Assembly: GCF_029962835.1 (NCBI RefSeq)
Contig: NC_080579.1
Coordinates: 84,771,959 to 84,835,958, forward strand
Origin: Magnolia sinica
Taxonomy: Eukaryota; Streptophyta; Magnoliopsida; Magnoliales; Magnoliaceae
DNA length: 64,000 nucleotides
Direction of reading: 5' to 3'
Shown here: piece after piece, positions 1 through 12,996 of the stretch
How positions within the stretch are numbered: the stretch's first letter is position 1
Layout: each line of letters starts with the position of its first letter
Made by a program: the position numbers and the translations under genes
Notes under the pieces: model-generated
Told to the model about the DNA's origin: nothing
Database searches by the model: none
What the model saw: the letters and a program-made list of their open reading frames with translations, nothing else

Positions 1-373
1 CACACCACAGTAAACAGTGGGAATAGTTATTTCCACCGTTGAAACGTACCCAGGGCTCAAAGTAATGTTTATTTGTCATCTAACCTGTTCATGAGATAAA
101 AAATATATGGACAAGGGTAAAACACAAATATAACCTTGATCCAAAACTTCTGTGGCCCCCAAGAATTTTTCAATGGTAGACTCTCAATTAAAATTGTTTC
201 CTATGGTGTAGTCCGCTTGAGATTTGGATCTGCTTCATTTATGGGAAAAAGACCTAAAATTATCTGGTAAAATGGATGGACGGAGTGGATAAAATACATA
301 AATCACTTTAGGCCCCACAGAGTTTAGTCAGTATGCATAGTGTGGTGAGTTACTCGGTACGCAATCCGCTTCC
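1..373. mobile_element. Palindromic MITE, right part (cut by window edge)
   Basis: This is the right portion of the abundant palindromic MITE family. It shows the arm phrases 'gatggacggagtggataaaatacataaatcac' in shortened form (positions 270-305) and ends in the family terminus CGCAATCCGCTTCC at 360-373. The left portion lies outside the window, so its target duplication cannot be tested. Confidence 0.7.
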
Positions 374-461
374 GCGTAAAACAGGATTGGCTGCCTACCG
401 ACGTGGAGAAACGAAAATAGCTCGGGAAAAAATCGTCATTAGCTACGGTAGTATATAAAAC

Positions 462-976
462 GGCAGCAGATTAGGTGTTACCTAGGTAACACAACACTCG
501 GTGTTTCACTGACTATGGGGCCCACTTTCATGTATTTTTTGTATATCCACGCCATCCATCAGTTTTTTCAGATCATTTTAGGACATTTCCCTGAAGATAA
601 AACAGATCCAATCTCAAGTGGACCACACCACAGGAAACAGTGATGATTAACGATTAAAAACTTCTTGCAGGCCAAAAAGATTTTGATCAAGCGGATTATT
701 GTTTTTTTCATTTCATCTATATCTGTGTGAACTTATAAACAGATTGGATGGCAAGTAAAAATTACTGTGGGCCATAGGAGGTTTTCAATGCTATGCATTC
801 AATGAACACTGTTTCCTGTGGTGTGGTCCATCTGAAATTTCCATCTTCTTCATCTGATCAAAAATGAATAAAATAATCTAAAAAAACTGATGGACGGCGT
901 GGATATAGAACACATAAACTAATATGGCCCCCACGGACCACTACAGACTAACGCAGGTAGTATCTAGTCCGCTCCC
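462..976. mobile_element. Palindromic MITE with 9-bp target duplication
   Basis: The two halves are reverse complements of each other: 'cacgccatccatcag' near 550 mirrors 'ctgatggacggcgtgg' near 888. The ends are GGCAGCAGATTAGG on the left and CTAGTCCGCTCCC on the right. Flanking 9-mers ATATAAAAC (453-461) and ATATAAAAG (977-985) agree at 8 of 9 positions, which fits a Mutator-like (MULE) non-autonomous element. There is no coding capacity. Long arms with 8-9 bp duplications are also seen in other TIR elements, so the superfamily is inferred. Confidence 0.75.
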
Positions 977-1611
977 ATATAAAAGGTGTATTTTGGATAA
1001 ATTCTCACGAGTTTCAGGGGTTTGGGAAAAAAATTAATATTTAAATATTTTTTAAATAAAAATATTTAAAATGAATTTATCTTAAAAATCTCGAAACAGA
1101 AAGACACGTATCTTAGTGGAGCATGAGCCGCCAGCTAAGGCCTACGTAGAACTAAGATAGAGCAGACGAATGTTCACATATATCTCGGTGGACAGAAAAG
1201 TTACCATCTGTTGAGCTGTTACAGATAACTTGTCTGGTTTATACTGCATCCAATCCGTCAAAATTGTAGGACCCACCTTGAGAACCGATTGATGTGAGAA
1301 TTAGGTTGATCTACTCATCCAGTAGGCCACACATTTACAATGACTTAATCCAACGGCCATTTATGGTTTTCTATTCTTTCCTGTAATGTCGGCTGGTTAA
1401 TTAATGATCAACCTGGTATTTGCGTTCAATGATCTTCAATCGACGGCTTGGATTTCCCATATAGTCATATGCATGTTATACTGGCCTCATGTGACTCAGT
1501 GGATTGTAACTTTCCTGTCCATCGAGATGGGTATGAACATTCCCGTTAACAGACTTTAAAAAGGGCCTTGGTGCGAACCCTCGAGTACCACGTCGGTGTT
1601 GGAGACGCTAT
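977..1611. other. Intergenic, AT-rich, no feature recognised
   Basis: It contains an AT-rich patch at 1025-1090 and otherwise nonrepetitive-looking sequence. I see no open reading frame or recognisable repeat terminus. Confidence 0.5.
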
Positions 1612-1850
1612 GCTGGCCCACCATGATGTATCCGTTTTATCGATGACATCTATCTATTTTTTCCAGATAAATTTAGGGCATGAGTCCAAAAATAAGGTAG
1701 ATCTAAATCTCAGGTAGACCAACGAATCATTGGTGATTGGATGCCCACCATTGAAAACTTCTTAGGGCCCACTGTAATGTTTATTTGCCATTCACCCCGT
1801 TGATTAGGTCACACAAACTTAGATGATGGAGAAAATTTAAAAACCGATTA
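1612..1850. mobile_element. MITE fragment (left half only)
   Basis: It carries the left-arm phrases of the palindromic family in order: ggcccaccatgatgta, a degenerate 'catctatctatttttt', gggcatgagtccaaaaat, and 'gtaatgtttatttgccat'. The mirrored right arm is absent, so it is a truncated copy. Confidence 0.6.
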
Positions 1851-3140
1851 CATTCAAACATGTGTGATCAGTTACACTCCAAAAAAGGATAAATATAAAA
1901 TAATTGGTTAATTAGATTAACACGTGTCAACCATTCAGTGATTAAAAAATGCAAGGCCATTCATCTTTAAAGGAAATTTTCAAATGATTAGAGTGTGGAA
2001 ATATTTTACTCTAAGAAGTCATTTGGATGCTTGTAAAGTTTTTAAATTGTAAAAGGAGGTATTATAACTATAAAGGCAGTATGCATTTACCTATAAAGGC
2101 TTTACAAGTTATAAATAGATGATAGCTTTTAGTTGTAATATAAAACTTCATAAAAAGCTACAATTAATACTATAGGTAAAGTCTTTATAGCTAAAAGAAC
2201 CATTATACATGTTAGAATATAATGGTTAATATATACTAATGATATGTGCAGCTCACCATAATATGCATGGTACATCCAATCTCATCATGTACTTCCTTTG
2301 ATGCTCTCCTGTGACCTTAAAAATAAAGCTCGTCTATTGTCAAATGGACCACATGAGGGAAGAATGAGACGTTCACTATTAAAAACTTATAAATTGCATT
2401 TAAGGACTATTGTAATAGGTGGAAGACATCCAATCCATTTAGCGTGTGCATGCTTTAATGATTTCTTAAGGCCTTAAAAGAAAAATCAACTCATTCTTAT
2501 CTGATTTGTGGATTTTAGAAGGTTCATTGTGCGCCTCCGAGCCACCTGGTATGAATACCTATTTTTTTCGTTGTAAACACTTTACAAGCCACTCATATAC
2601 ATAATCAGTTTACTTGTAAATAGATTATCAATTAAAAACCAAACAAGATGGCATATAAACCAACTACACCTTAATATCTTTTCATGTAGGTGTAATGTAT
2701 TTACAACTAAAACAATTACAAGCTTCCAAATGACCCCAAGAGTTCTATTTTTTTCCATCTCCATCGAGGATGAGGTCTATTATATGAATGGTTTAGGTCA
2801 TTAAAATACCACCCTTGCTCAAAAGGCTAAAGTCTTCACATGCCATACTACTCAATTCCATAGCATGATTCCTGGCTTCCATTGCATTATGGACCAATTG
2901 GATCCGTCCATTTAATGGGACCAGCATGGATGGCATATGTATTAAAAATTAGACATGTTGGCCATTTTTATTCATATTATAGGCGGTGATTAAAAGTGCA
3001 TTTGGTGCACCAAATATGGTTATATTTTGAATCTAACTATACTTATTAATCACGAAATGTCATTATATTGGTCAAAAGAAGAGTCCCGATAAGATAGTCT
3101 TGACAGGTATGATAGTTTAAATATAAGCAATCCTTAAGTC
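1851..3140. other. Intergenic with one very degenerate MITE trace
   Basis: Around 2255-2470 there are weak matches to the MITE arm (caccataatatgcatggta, aaatggaccacatgaggg). The rest is AT-rich and I recognise nothing in it. Confidence 0.45.
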
Positions 3141-3613
3141 GGGAGAAGATTAGGTGCGGCTCTGGCCTCATGCAACACGGTGCAGCTCTTACCAAGAGGA
3201 CCACCTTGATGTATAAGTCGTATATCCAAGCCGTCTATCCTTCTTGTCAGCTAATTCTAGGGCATGAGCCTAAAATTGAAATCAAGCATATACAAGTATC
3301 GGGTGAAACAGTGGTGACTGAACGTCAATCGTTAAAAGCTTCCTATGGCCCACCGTAATGTTTATTTACCATCCAAACTGTTAATAAGGTCACACTGGCC
3401 CGAATGAACGGGAAGAAACAAATTTCAGCTTGATCAAAAACTTTTGTGGCCCACGAGAAGCTTTTAATGGTCAATCATCACTGTTTCCTGTAGCGTGGTC
3501 CACCTTTGATTTGGATATCGAAAAACGGATAGACAAGGTGGATATACAACACATACATCAAGGTGAGCCCCACGTTGAGGACCGCACGGTTTTGGCGAAC
3601 GTAATCCGCTCCC
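3141..3613. mobile_element. Palindromic MITE
   Basis: The left terminus GGGAGAAGATTAGGTGCGG mirrors the right terminus GTAATCCGCTCCC. The arms include 'caccttgatgtataag' (3202) and 'acacatacatcaaggtg' (3551), which are reverse complements. The flanks CCTTAAGTC and CCCTAAGTA agree at 7 of 9 positions if the right border is shifted by three bases, so the duplication is only tentative. Confidence 0.7.
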
Positions 3614-4149
3614 TAAGTAATAGGGCGTGATGGATAGATGGACCCAATTGGGAAAACACTATGTTCGGTCTGAACTGTCATTGGTGTGGGTCCGCACAGA
3701 TCAGACGGTGTTTGATGTGAAAACTTCACTTATACCGCAGAGCACGTGTCCGGTCAGCTGAGTGTCTGTTTCCTAATACGCGTGCTCATAGATTGCTTCC
3801 AAATCATTGGTACGGTTTTGATTGCAATGTGATGCGTTTCTTCATCATTATCTTTATCTTTACACCGGCACTAAAAACTTCGGTGGGCTAACAGATGGAT
3901 TGTTAGAAAAATAATACATATTTATAATATACTTATAATTATTAAACTAAAAATATTGGGACAGGCTGAAGCACATATGATCACACTATTCTAAAAGCAT
4001 TATTTGTCTCCTCTCAAATAAATTAAAAATGTTAGTAGGCTTTAGGCAAATAGTTTATAAGATACAATGAACCTGGGTGTGGATTTGTGTTCAGCAAATA
4101 CAAAGAGTCACAAATGAAACTTTGTACACAAATTTCTGTCAATAAATAA
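3614..4149. other. Intergenic, nothing recognised
   Basis: No open reading frame of note and no recognised repeat. An AT-rich patch lies at 3905-3955. Confidence 0.4.
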
Positions 4150-4270
4150 AAAAGAAAAAGATTGGGTTCCAATCCTTGCCCAAGTAGTAGATTATGAGGA
4201 GTTTCAGCATGAGGTTTTAGGTTCGCAACCCATAAGTGTTGAAATCCCACTATGGTGTGTGGGTGAGTAG

Positions 4271-4272
<2 letters not shown>
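4150..4272 (+). repeat. Possible tRNA-derived SINE-like tail
   Basis: A B-box-like string GGTTCGCAACCC (4219-4230) is followed about 45 bases later by a TA microsatellite, a common layout for SINE tails. A convincing A box and a target duplication are not visible, so this is a weak call. A chance B-box match is the main alternative. Confidence 0.3.

Positions 4273-4273
<1 letters not shown>

Positions 4274-4329
<56 letters not shown>
4274..4329. repeat. (TA)n microsatellite
   Basis: About 28 uninterrupted TA units. Confidence 0.95.
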
Positions 4330-4330
<1 letters not shown>

Positions 4331-5605
4331 ATTAAAAAAAAGATCTCAAAATCAGAAAGAGAATTAGAATATTTTATACCATTGCATTGGTCCGTTTCTT
4401 GAGGTCTTCTGGCTAAGGTTTGTATGAACCTTGTTGTACACTTGTTGCTCTTCCCTCTGGTTAAATTAGTTATTATTGACAGTTTCTAACCATTGTGCAT
4501 GTAGGATAAATGTTATTACATGCTAACCGTTTAGATTCAGCAGTTTCTGCATGGTCTGAATTTATATTGTATGAAGAGTTACACCTCACTCCAATGGTTA
4601 GTTTCCAACCTCTATTAAAGCTATAAAGGTCTCATTCATACCACTAGCTCTTTTCCAAGCCACTTGACCCATATTCTCTGTCACACCACGACTCACACTC
4701 GTCTTTCGCCGGTTCACGTGAGGTCACGAAGGAGTGACTCATCTGCGACATGATGCGCATATGCAAAGTACACCACTAGCGCGTCTCTATAGCCACATTG
4801 CCTCACATACCCACGTTGTTGGACGAGACTGTGCCCGTGCCCGCACGCAAGCCCGGACACTCCACGAATCAACCAAAAAAATGTAATGTTACTTCACACC
4901 TCACATATAAACTAAATTTTTTAATTTTCAAACACACTTATTTATATATTTTTTTAATTTTTTAAAATATTTTTTAATCAATATTTTTTACAACATGGAT
5001 GGTTCAGATCACCATCCATTGGATTGTGCGGTTAGATGGAGTCGATATCCAGCACCTTTGCCGTGGGCAGAAGTACCTTAGAAAACAGTAGATTCCGAGT
5101 GCACACCAAGAAAAAGATGAGATTGGGCGTTGCCAGAAATTTTACAGTCCACACACATCTCTATAGTCGGACCCACGTGCGAAGACATCCCAGCTGTAAA
5201 TAAAGTGGAACCCACCATGTTTATCATGTGGCTGGAAAATGGGCCGGTTTAATCAAAGGAAGATCACGCGGCCCACAAAACGCTGGACGGCCTGAAAAAC
5301 TTGAAAGTCCATCTTGGACACGTGTGGCCTGCCCAGTAGCTGTGGCCACTACGAAGGTTTCAATGGTTGGCCACACCTACTAAGGGACTGCATCATCCAG
5401 GTTTATGTATCAATCATGATGGGGCCCACATAGCACCGACCATCAGCCACCTAGCTGGTGGCAGGGGGAGTAGCCAATCCGTTTCCACTAACAGGGGCTC
5501 TGTCGTTCGGACCGATTCCGTCCAGGCGGGGCCAGGACGCAATCCACTTCCAGATTGGACGGTCCAGCCGCCAGGTATATGTTTTACGCAAACCGAAACA
5601 TAAAT
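4330..5605. other. Intergenic; partial MITE termini near 5540
   Basis: No gene recognised. The segment 5520-5555 contains GGACGCAATCCACTTCC, a MITE-type right terminus without its element. The open frames on both strands at 5367-5683 overlap one another and show no domain. Confidence 0.45.
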
Positions 5606-6132
5606 GGAAGCGGATTGCGTAAGCGTACTGAGTAAATTCTGTGGGGTCCACCTTGATTTATGTATATTATTCAGTCCGTCCATCCACTTTACCAGATAAT
5701 TTTATGGCCTTAGCTCAAAGCCAAAGCATATACAAGGCTAAAATGGACCACACCACAGGAAACAGTGTGAATTGAATGTCTACCGTTGAATAATTCTTGG
5801 GGCCATGAAGTTTTGGATCAAGATTATATTTATTTTTTCCCTTCATCCATGTTTTTTATATATATATATCTTATGAAAAGTTTAGATGAAAAATAAACAT
5901 CATTGTGGGGCAAGCAAGGTTCAACGGTGGAAATCATTATTTCCACTGATTCCTGTGGTATGGTCCACTTGAGATTTGAATAAGCTTAAATTTTTGTATC
6001 AACGTCTAAAATAAACTTTAAGAATGAATGGACAGTGTGGATAAACCACTTACGTTCAAAGTGATCCCAAATGAGTTACAGGGTAACTCAGTAGGATAAG
6101 AGCATACGGAGTGACTTACGCAATCCGATTTA
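5606..6132. mobile_element. Palindromic MITE
   Basis: The left terminus GGAAGCGGATTGCGTAAG mirrors the right CTTACGCAATCCGATTT. Nested inside are ACTGAGTAAATTCTGTGGGG (left) and AACTCAGTAGG (right). Flanking 9-mers AACATAAAT (5597-5605) and AATATAAAG (6133-6141) agree at 7 of 9 positions. Confidence 0.75.
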
Positions 6133-6700
6133 AATATAAAGGCGGCTGACGGCGGTTCCTCCGTTCTTGCATAAGCAATACATGGGGTGTTTGAATCAGG
6201 TGATTGATGCAGGCAAGAACCATAACCCAAAGGATGAAGTATAAGCTAAAAATTTTATAGATCTTGACCGTCCAAACTATATTCACGTGGATGGAGCATA
6301 TCTCAGAAATCACACAAATCAAACTCTTAAAATTCTCATCAAATCAATAGAGAGATGATATAAAATGGTGGATCAATAATTTAGACGGTCTAGAATTAAC
6401 ATCGAATGGATAAGGTTGATGGTAAGAAAGAGAGGGAGGGTAAGAAGGTACGAAAGAGAGAGAGGATAAGAAAGTTGGGAGAAAAGAAAAAAAAAAAAAA
6501 AGAGTCTACCTATATATAGTCGAGTGCCTGCACGGACGAAACGAATGATAAACTCCAACAACAAAGGAGTATTAATTACAAGGAAACAGCGGTTGATATT
6601 CAACCAATGGTGCTGTTTTGCCACGTCACTTCAATAGTCTTTTGACTCGTGAAGCATTTAGTGTCCAATCGCTCCCATCAAGAGGCGGTTGATGTACATC
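6133..6700. other. Intergenic with purine-rich tract
   Basis: Contains a purine-rich run on the plus strand (6425-6505, ending in a poly-A stretch). No gene recognised. An open frame on the minus strand here reads low-complexity F/L runs and is discounted. Confidence 0.45.
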
Positions 6701-7230
6701 GGGAAGCGGATTAGGTGCGGCCCGGCCGCATGCAAGACAGTGCAGCCTTCACCGTGGGGCTCATCTTAATATTTTATTATCTATCCATTCCGTCCATCCG
6801 TTTTTCTAGATCATTTTATCCCATGATCCTAAAATAGAAGCAGATCCAAGTCCAAGTTGGATAATACTGTAGGACTATTATAAAAACTTCTGCTAGGCAA
6901 CAAAAATTTCTTCATGAAGCTGATATCTTTGTTTTTGTTTTCCCTTGATTTAGGTTTTTAGAACTTATTTTGGTTAGATGGCAGATAAAAATTACAAAAA
7001 CGTTACGGTGGACCTTTAGAAAGTTTTTAATGGTGTGACGTCCAATCACATTTGTTTCTTCTAATGTGATCCACCTTAGATTTATATCGGCCTAATTTTT
7101 AGGTTTACGAATTGAAATTTTCTGAAAAAACAGATGTACGGTGTGGATACACATTAATACATGAAGGGAGGCTCCACGGTAAGGGAACCACCGTCTTAAG
7201 GGAGGCCGGGGCCGCACGTAATCCTCTCCC
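6701..7230. mobile_element. Palindromic MITE with 8-9 bp target duplication
   Basis: Termini are GGGAAGCGGATTAGGTGCGG and, mirrored, GCACGTAATCCTCTCCC. Flanks TGTACATC (6693-6700) and TGTATATC (7231-7238) differ at one of eight positions. Internal arms carry the family phrases (ccgtccatccgtttttctag on the left). Clear insertion with moderately diverged arms. Confidence 0.8.
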
Positions 7231-8634
7231 TGTATATCGGAACGGGAAACCGTACGATATATCACTTCGCAGAGATTGATGGTTTACACGTATGCACGGA
7301 GAGTTTTACACGTGGCATGAGTTGACTCATTTTGAACTGTCCAAATTGCGTGACCCAATGTATAACGTCATCTTCAAAAGTTGAGGTCGTTCGAACAATG
7401 CTAACCTCTGATCAATGAGAATTTCTTTGTTGAATTAGGACCATTGGCTTCTTCTCATTTTTGGCCGTTCATTAAACGTCCACCAATCAGCCAGTAGAAA
7501 AATCAAATCAGAAAATCCCTTCGTCCAAGAGTTATGTAATTCTTCTGTTATGATTTTTACAGTTTAATATATGGCTATGCCACGTGTTCATTCTCCAAAT
7601 GCCTGCGTATCACCTACCATAATCCGTAGAGTATCAGATTCTTTTTTAATCCAGAACCGGATTCTCATGTAAGACGCCACGTGTCTACGGAGTCATCTAA
7701 CGGAACTGAGAGCACACGGGCTGCGCATAAAAAGAAAAGAAAAGAGGTAGACACGGAGAGAGAGGGGCGATCCGCGCATATAGATTGGAATGGTGATTCG
7801 CGGCACATGTGCCAAAGGATCACACATGTGAGACGTGATCTTCAGTACAACCTTCCATGATTGGACGTACCCCAATTGCTGATGGCCCACTCGTAAACAT
7901 GCGTTGCATTGGCACGTCTGCTTCAAATTACTTTTTAACTACCCTCCTATTGATGGCTAGGTATAGTAGGCCGGGGCTATAAATAACCGTTGGATCTGAT
8001 GTCATATTAAGTGATCCAAACCGTTGATCTGACCAAATACAGCGATTAAGGTACCCCCTTCAAAAAAAAAAAATTTCAAAATTGGAAAGTCTTATGGTTT
8101 GTAATCAATGACTCGTAAAGCAAGGGTGAATGATTGGTCCATGTTCAACTGAAAAGGTTAAATAATCAAATCCCAAACGTGTGATTGCACAATGAAAATA
8201 CATATATTTCAAAACATGTAATCATCACACAATAATAATATTAATTCTATTTAATGCAATTCCATACCAATCAATATTGTTGTCCAAACAAGCGAAGAGA
8301 GTAGTATCTAATGTTTACATTCACGGTAATTGATTTTTTTCATACCCCCGTTGCTATTGAAATATTACTCAAAAAGTATAAACAGAAAGGTGTGATATCA
8401 ATCAAAACAGGTGCAAGTATCAATTCCTCTCAAAATAACATTGCTTTATTTTTTAATCGTAGTGTTCTCTTTTATTTGATTTATCTAGAATATTCTTCCA
8501 CTTGTATTTTTTCACTTTTTCACAACTTTCGGCAGTTGCGACATGAAATCTAAAAGCATGGCTTTGATAGACATGATACCCTAGGTAATAGATTTTCACC
8601 CAATTGCATTCTAGATGATTAAACCCATCTGTAC
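7231..8634. other. Intergenic, no confident gene
   Basis: A GC-richer patch (7640-7920) and a TATA-like CTATAAATAA near 7979 are present, but no credible coding exon follows. The 80-residue frame at 8311-8553 has no recognisable domain. Confidence 0.4.
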
Positions 8635-8785
8635 CTTAAAATCGGAGGGGTAATTAGACCCATCTACTCCAGTAGTGATTAGGTAGACTGTTAGATTTGG
8701 ACCGTTCATCTTTGGTTTTGTGGAAGTTACATATTGTGTAGACCGTCAGATTTCGAGGGCTCACTCTTCCGCACATACTTTCAAT
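8635..8785 (+). repeat. Diverged direct repeat, copy 1
   Basis: About 150 bases starting ACCTTAAAATCGGAGGGG are repeated at 8975. Shared blocks include AATTAGACCCATC..., CTCCAGTA and GAGGGCTCACTCTTC. The copies are about 340 bases apart in the same orientation. Confidence 0.7.
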
Positions 8786-8974
8786 GTAAAACCAGATAAT
8801 TTCTGGTCTCATCCAAACTTTCCATCTTTCCTTATAAATGAAAAAAAGACTGTCTCATGAATTATATATTAAGCAACAACGAGAGTAAAAAGAGAAAATT
8901 GAAAGATTGATGTTTGTCCATCTAGCTTGTACTTGGGACGATCTAAGTCATAATCATAATCTGAGGTCATATAT

Positions 8975-9127
8975 ACCGTAAAATCGGAGGGGTGATTAGA
9001 CCCATTCGCTCCAGTACTGAATAGGTGGACCGCTAAATTTGGACTATTCATCTTCAGCTTTGCGGAGGTTCCATATCATGTAGACTATCAGATCTTGAGG
9101 GTTCACTCTTCTGCTTAGACTTTCAGA
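8975..9127 (+). repeat. Diverged direct repeat, copy 2
   Basis: Second copy, starting ACCGTAAAATCGGAGGGG, with scattered substitutions relative to the copy at 8635. It could be an old tandem duplication or the two ends of a collapsed element. Confidence 0.7.
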
Positions 9128-10131
9128 TATGAACTATCTTATGGAAGCTATAATCTTATATTACGCTTCATTGATAGTTTTCACCATTAATTTGTCGATT
9201 TGAATACAAGCCATTAAAAATTTACCTTTCAATGTTCCAAATTTATCAAAATCTTTCTTACGATGGCCCCTTCCGCATAAATTCAAAACATGAATGGTTA
9301 AGATCATCACTTAAGATGCAATCTAAGGGGTGCAACCCACCCCTGCAATGTAGTTGTGAGATGATGGGCATGGTGTTAGTCAAAACCATAAAAAAGAAAA
9401 AAGAAAAAAGAGAGAGAGCTTTATACAATATTTTATTAGAAGAACATGTTCTTTGATTTGTGAACCTTGTCTCATGCTTATTGCTAAGTGCTTAAGGCAT
9501 CTATTTATCAATCAAATCCTTATTGGTAGTTGTCATCTATTAGGCTTACGTGTAATAGCATATTCTGTCGTGAAATATTGTGGACTCTGGCCATTGGATT
9601 TATTTTTTTCTGTGACCCAAATGGTATATTAGACAGGAATGTACTTGAACAGTGGATTATACAAACATTATAATAATCTTTTATTTTCAAAGTGATAGAA
9701 CCACATTAACAAAGATTTTAAATAATTCAATTGAGAGCTTTTGTTTGTTGACTTTCAAACAAATAAAGTGAGACCCATCATGCGAACGGTCTATATCACT
9801 CAAGGCTGCCTAAATTCAAAGGCGAAATTATCAATCTAGTGTAATTGATTGGGCTTGGACTTGTAATACTTCAGGGAGGGAAACTGATTTCCAAAGAATT
9901 CTCCTTTTCCCCATTTTCAAAAAGTTAAAAAATTAATAATCTTGGAAATCATCTCCTTTCCAAAAGTTTTTTTTTTTTTAATTAAAGTTTGGATATTGAT
10001 GTCGGCCTAAAATGCCTATTAAATCGAGCTCTATATTGAATGAGGTGGTGGTCCAAAATCTATAAATAAATAAATAAATGGAGGATTGAGGCCATAGAAT
10101 AAAGGTTGGTTGGCATTCCTAAACTAATACG
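9128..10131. other. Intergenic, AT-rich, nothing recognised
   Basis: No gene or repeat terminus recognised. The short open frame at 9232-9456 ends in a lysine-rich low-complexity tail and is not convincing. Confidence 0.4.
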
Positions 10132-10136
10132 CACTC

Positions 10137-11390
10137 TGTTGAGACTTAAATATTGCATAATTTTCTCCATTTACATCTTCGTTTTATGAACATGAATCAG
10201 CTTAATGTTCTATTTTACTCGTGTATGTGTTGCAAGGTGAATTTAAGAGCTTGGATTGAAAAGGGGTGCTAAAAAGCATGGATTTGATGCTCAAGAATCA
10301 CCAAGGCAAGGGATGGATCTTAGGAGACCAAGATTGAAGAATTCGCATGCCAAAGATCCAAGAAATCCAAGTGAAGAATGAAGAAAATTGAAGATTTGAA
10401 GTGAAGAATCCTGAAATCGTCCTGAAAAAGTGTATTCTAAAGCTCTGAGGTCTATTTTAAAAAATTGTGCAGTAGAAAATCTATTTTAAACAAACTGTAC
10501 AACGATAAGTCTATTTTGAGAAACTGCGTATATTTGAGGTGATTTCTAGGGTTTTTCAACTTTGTACGAAAATTAGAGTTCCCTACCTATAAATAGGGCT
10601 TCTTAGGGCATTCCCTAAGCATCATTCAAGGCATCTAAAAGCAAAAATTTAGGGTTTTTAAAGAGTTTTTAGTTTTATTAAAGCTTTATAAGTTGTTTTT
10701 TTTTATTTTTTTTTAGATTTTTTCTATTTGCATTTTTTCTTTCTTGTTGCTTTTTATTTCTGCAAATTAATTATGTTTTCTAAGTTCCTTCTAGCCCAAG
10801 CTAGAAGGGGAGCACATGGGTTTAATAATTCTTTAAGTTATGATGATTGATTGTTTTAATGATGAGAAGAATGGTGTATGCATGTTATCTATTGTTTAGA
10901 TTTTATTTTTTTATCCTCTTGTGAGATCCATATGTTTCCATCATGTGAGATCCACATTGATGGATAGGCTTACCCTAGATCAATCAGATTTCTTAAATAA
11001 GAGATGTTCTCAACTTGTTATATTTCTTTGATTTTCATTATCTCATTGATATTGAATTCTTAAAATCACTGACGCTTAAGAATATATATCAATGGTGCAA
11101 ATCCATGATTTTCTAATATTTTATATCACTTAATTAAAATATTTAAACTGTTTTATTTTTCGATTAGGCTAACCATAGTGCTCAGACCCTAGTTGTGTTA
11201 TCCAAGTCATCATGATTTTGGAACATTAACCTATGTGTGGAACTTTGAAGCTTGGGTGTTATTTTAATTCAGTTGAATTACATCCATTAAAAAATTTCAA
11301 AATCAAATCATCAATTTAGTTTTTATTACTCAGTTTGTTTTGCATTTAATTTTTGCTTTCTCACAATTTATCTCCCTGTGGGATCGACCC
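10137..11390 (+). repeat. Athila-like 5' LTR, part 1 (before nested insertion)
   Basis: It aligns nearly base for base with 22296-23540. It includes a TATA box (TATAAATA at 10588-10595) shared with the 3' LTR at 22748-22755, so transcription would start just downstream. It ends at GATCGACCC, where the solo LTR entered. The remainder resumes at 16361. Confidence 0.9.
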
Positions 11391-12373
11391 TATAAGACCC
11401 ATATCCTAGCCCGTACTGTTTCGTCAACTCCCGCGATCCTTCCCGACGAATTCCGGTAATCCGCAACTTAAAATTGATGTTTGTGCGTGACACTAAGTCG
11501 TATCCTGTAGATTTGAGTCGGCTTAATCCGAGACTTGTATCATTCCGACCGCATCGTCGCCACGGTTCTGACGTCGCGTCTTGTGCACCGATCCGATACC
11601 CTGGCAGGGAGATGTGGGCGAGCATTTTATTCGAAGAAAATGCCGCGCGTTTGTAATCCCAAGAAAATCTCTACAATATGTCCCATCAATCAATCACTCA
11701 ATCAATCAATCAAAGCTTTCTTTCTCCTCAAGTCATGCAACCCCAAAGTGAACTCTTTCTCACCCTCTCTCTTACACACCCATGCTAGTCAAGTACACCA
11801 TCACCTCACATCCATCAACCATCACCTCCCTTACAACCACCCTCTCTTTCTCTTCATGTTTTCCAAGCACCAAAATGAGCTCACGTCCAAGCCAAGAAAG
11901 AAAAGTGGTTTTGTGTGACCCACTTCCCACCCCAAAATCCTTCATCTTAGCTATTCACCTTTCATCACATTCCATCAAAGTGAAGCATAAGGGGACCGGC
12001 TTTCCAATGGACCAGGAAGATCGAACGGTGGGTGCCTATTAGGCTAGATCTTTCCATATTTTGATGATGGGCCAAATGAGGCCTACTGATTGATGGTATG
12101 GATCTCACTTAGGACCCTAGATGTGGCTGATGGCCCACCTTGATTTTATTATCAATCCATAATGGGGCCATTCTCCATAGACCCCATCATGATTTTTACT
12201 TTCTAGTAAAAAAAGGGGTCATTTAGACCTTAGATCTTGGTGGAGAAGGGATCTCCACCGTTGATCTTTGATTTGGTGGGCCCACATGCAATGGGACCCA
12301 CTTGATGTATGATTGGATGCTTGAAATAGAGGGCCCATAGTGACGGGGTCCCTCCATCACACGTGCTTATTTC

Positions 12374-12374
12374 C

Positions 12375-12424
<50 letters not shown>
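12374..12424. repeat. (CT)n microsatellite
   Basis: A run of CT dinucleotides with a few TT interruptions inside the nested solo LTR. Confidence 0.9.
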
Positions 12425-12425
<1 letters not shown>

Positions 12426-12629
12426 CCTTTTGTAATGATATAATTGTCTGGCCCACTTGGATGGACCCCACCTTATATATGTGTTGTATCCACACCACCC
12501 ACCATTTGATGGCCCACCTAAGCAGGGCCCACCTCAATACATGTGCTATGCCCAAACCGTCAAGCATCTAGGGACGCTGGACGTGAATTAAAACACAAAT
12601 ATAAGCTTGGTTCAAGCCTTAGGGGTGGA

Positions 12630-12932
12630 CCACTTGTGTAGGCCCCACCTTGATGTATGTATTCAATCCACGCCGTCCATTCCTTTCCTTGGTCCGTTTT
12701 AGGCGTTGAGTCAAAAAATGAAATTCATCCGATCTTCTGGCGGGCCATAACATATAAAACAGTGGTTTCTACCGTTGAAAACCACCCTGCCGTTTCTATA
12801 CACCAAAAAATATCAGATATTGGGCTTGTTTGGCTTGCCTTGAACTATGGGAATCAGCGGGCGGGGTGGATTCGCCTGATGCGGGCCCCACGCATGAAAA
12901 ACCGCAAGATTACGCGATTTCAAAAATAAAAT

Positions 12933-12996
<64 letters not shown>

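Noticed and set aside
4219..4230. B-box-like GGTTCGCAACCC as a tRNA gene
   Set aside because: No cloverleaf arms or A box at the right spacing; retained only as a weak SINE-like trace.
5367..5683. Overlapping open frames on both strands
   Set aside because: Mutually overlapping, proline/glycine-rich by GC content, no domain, flanked by MITE termini.
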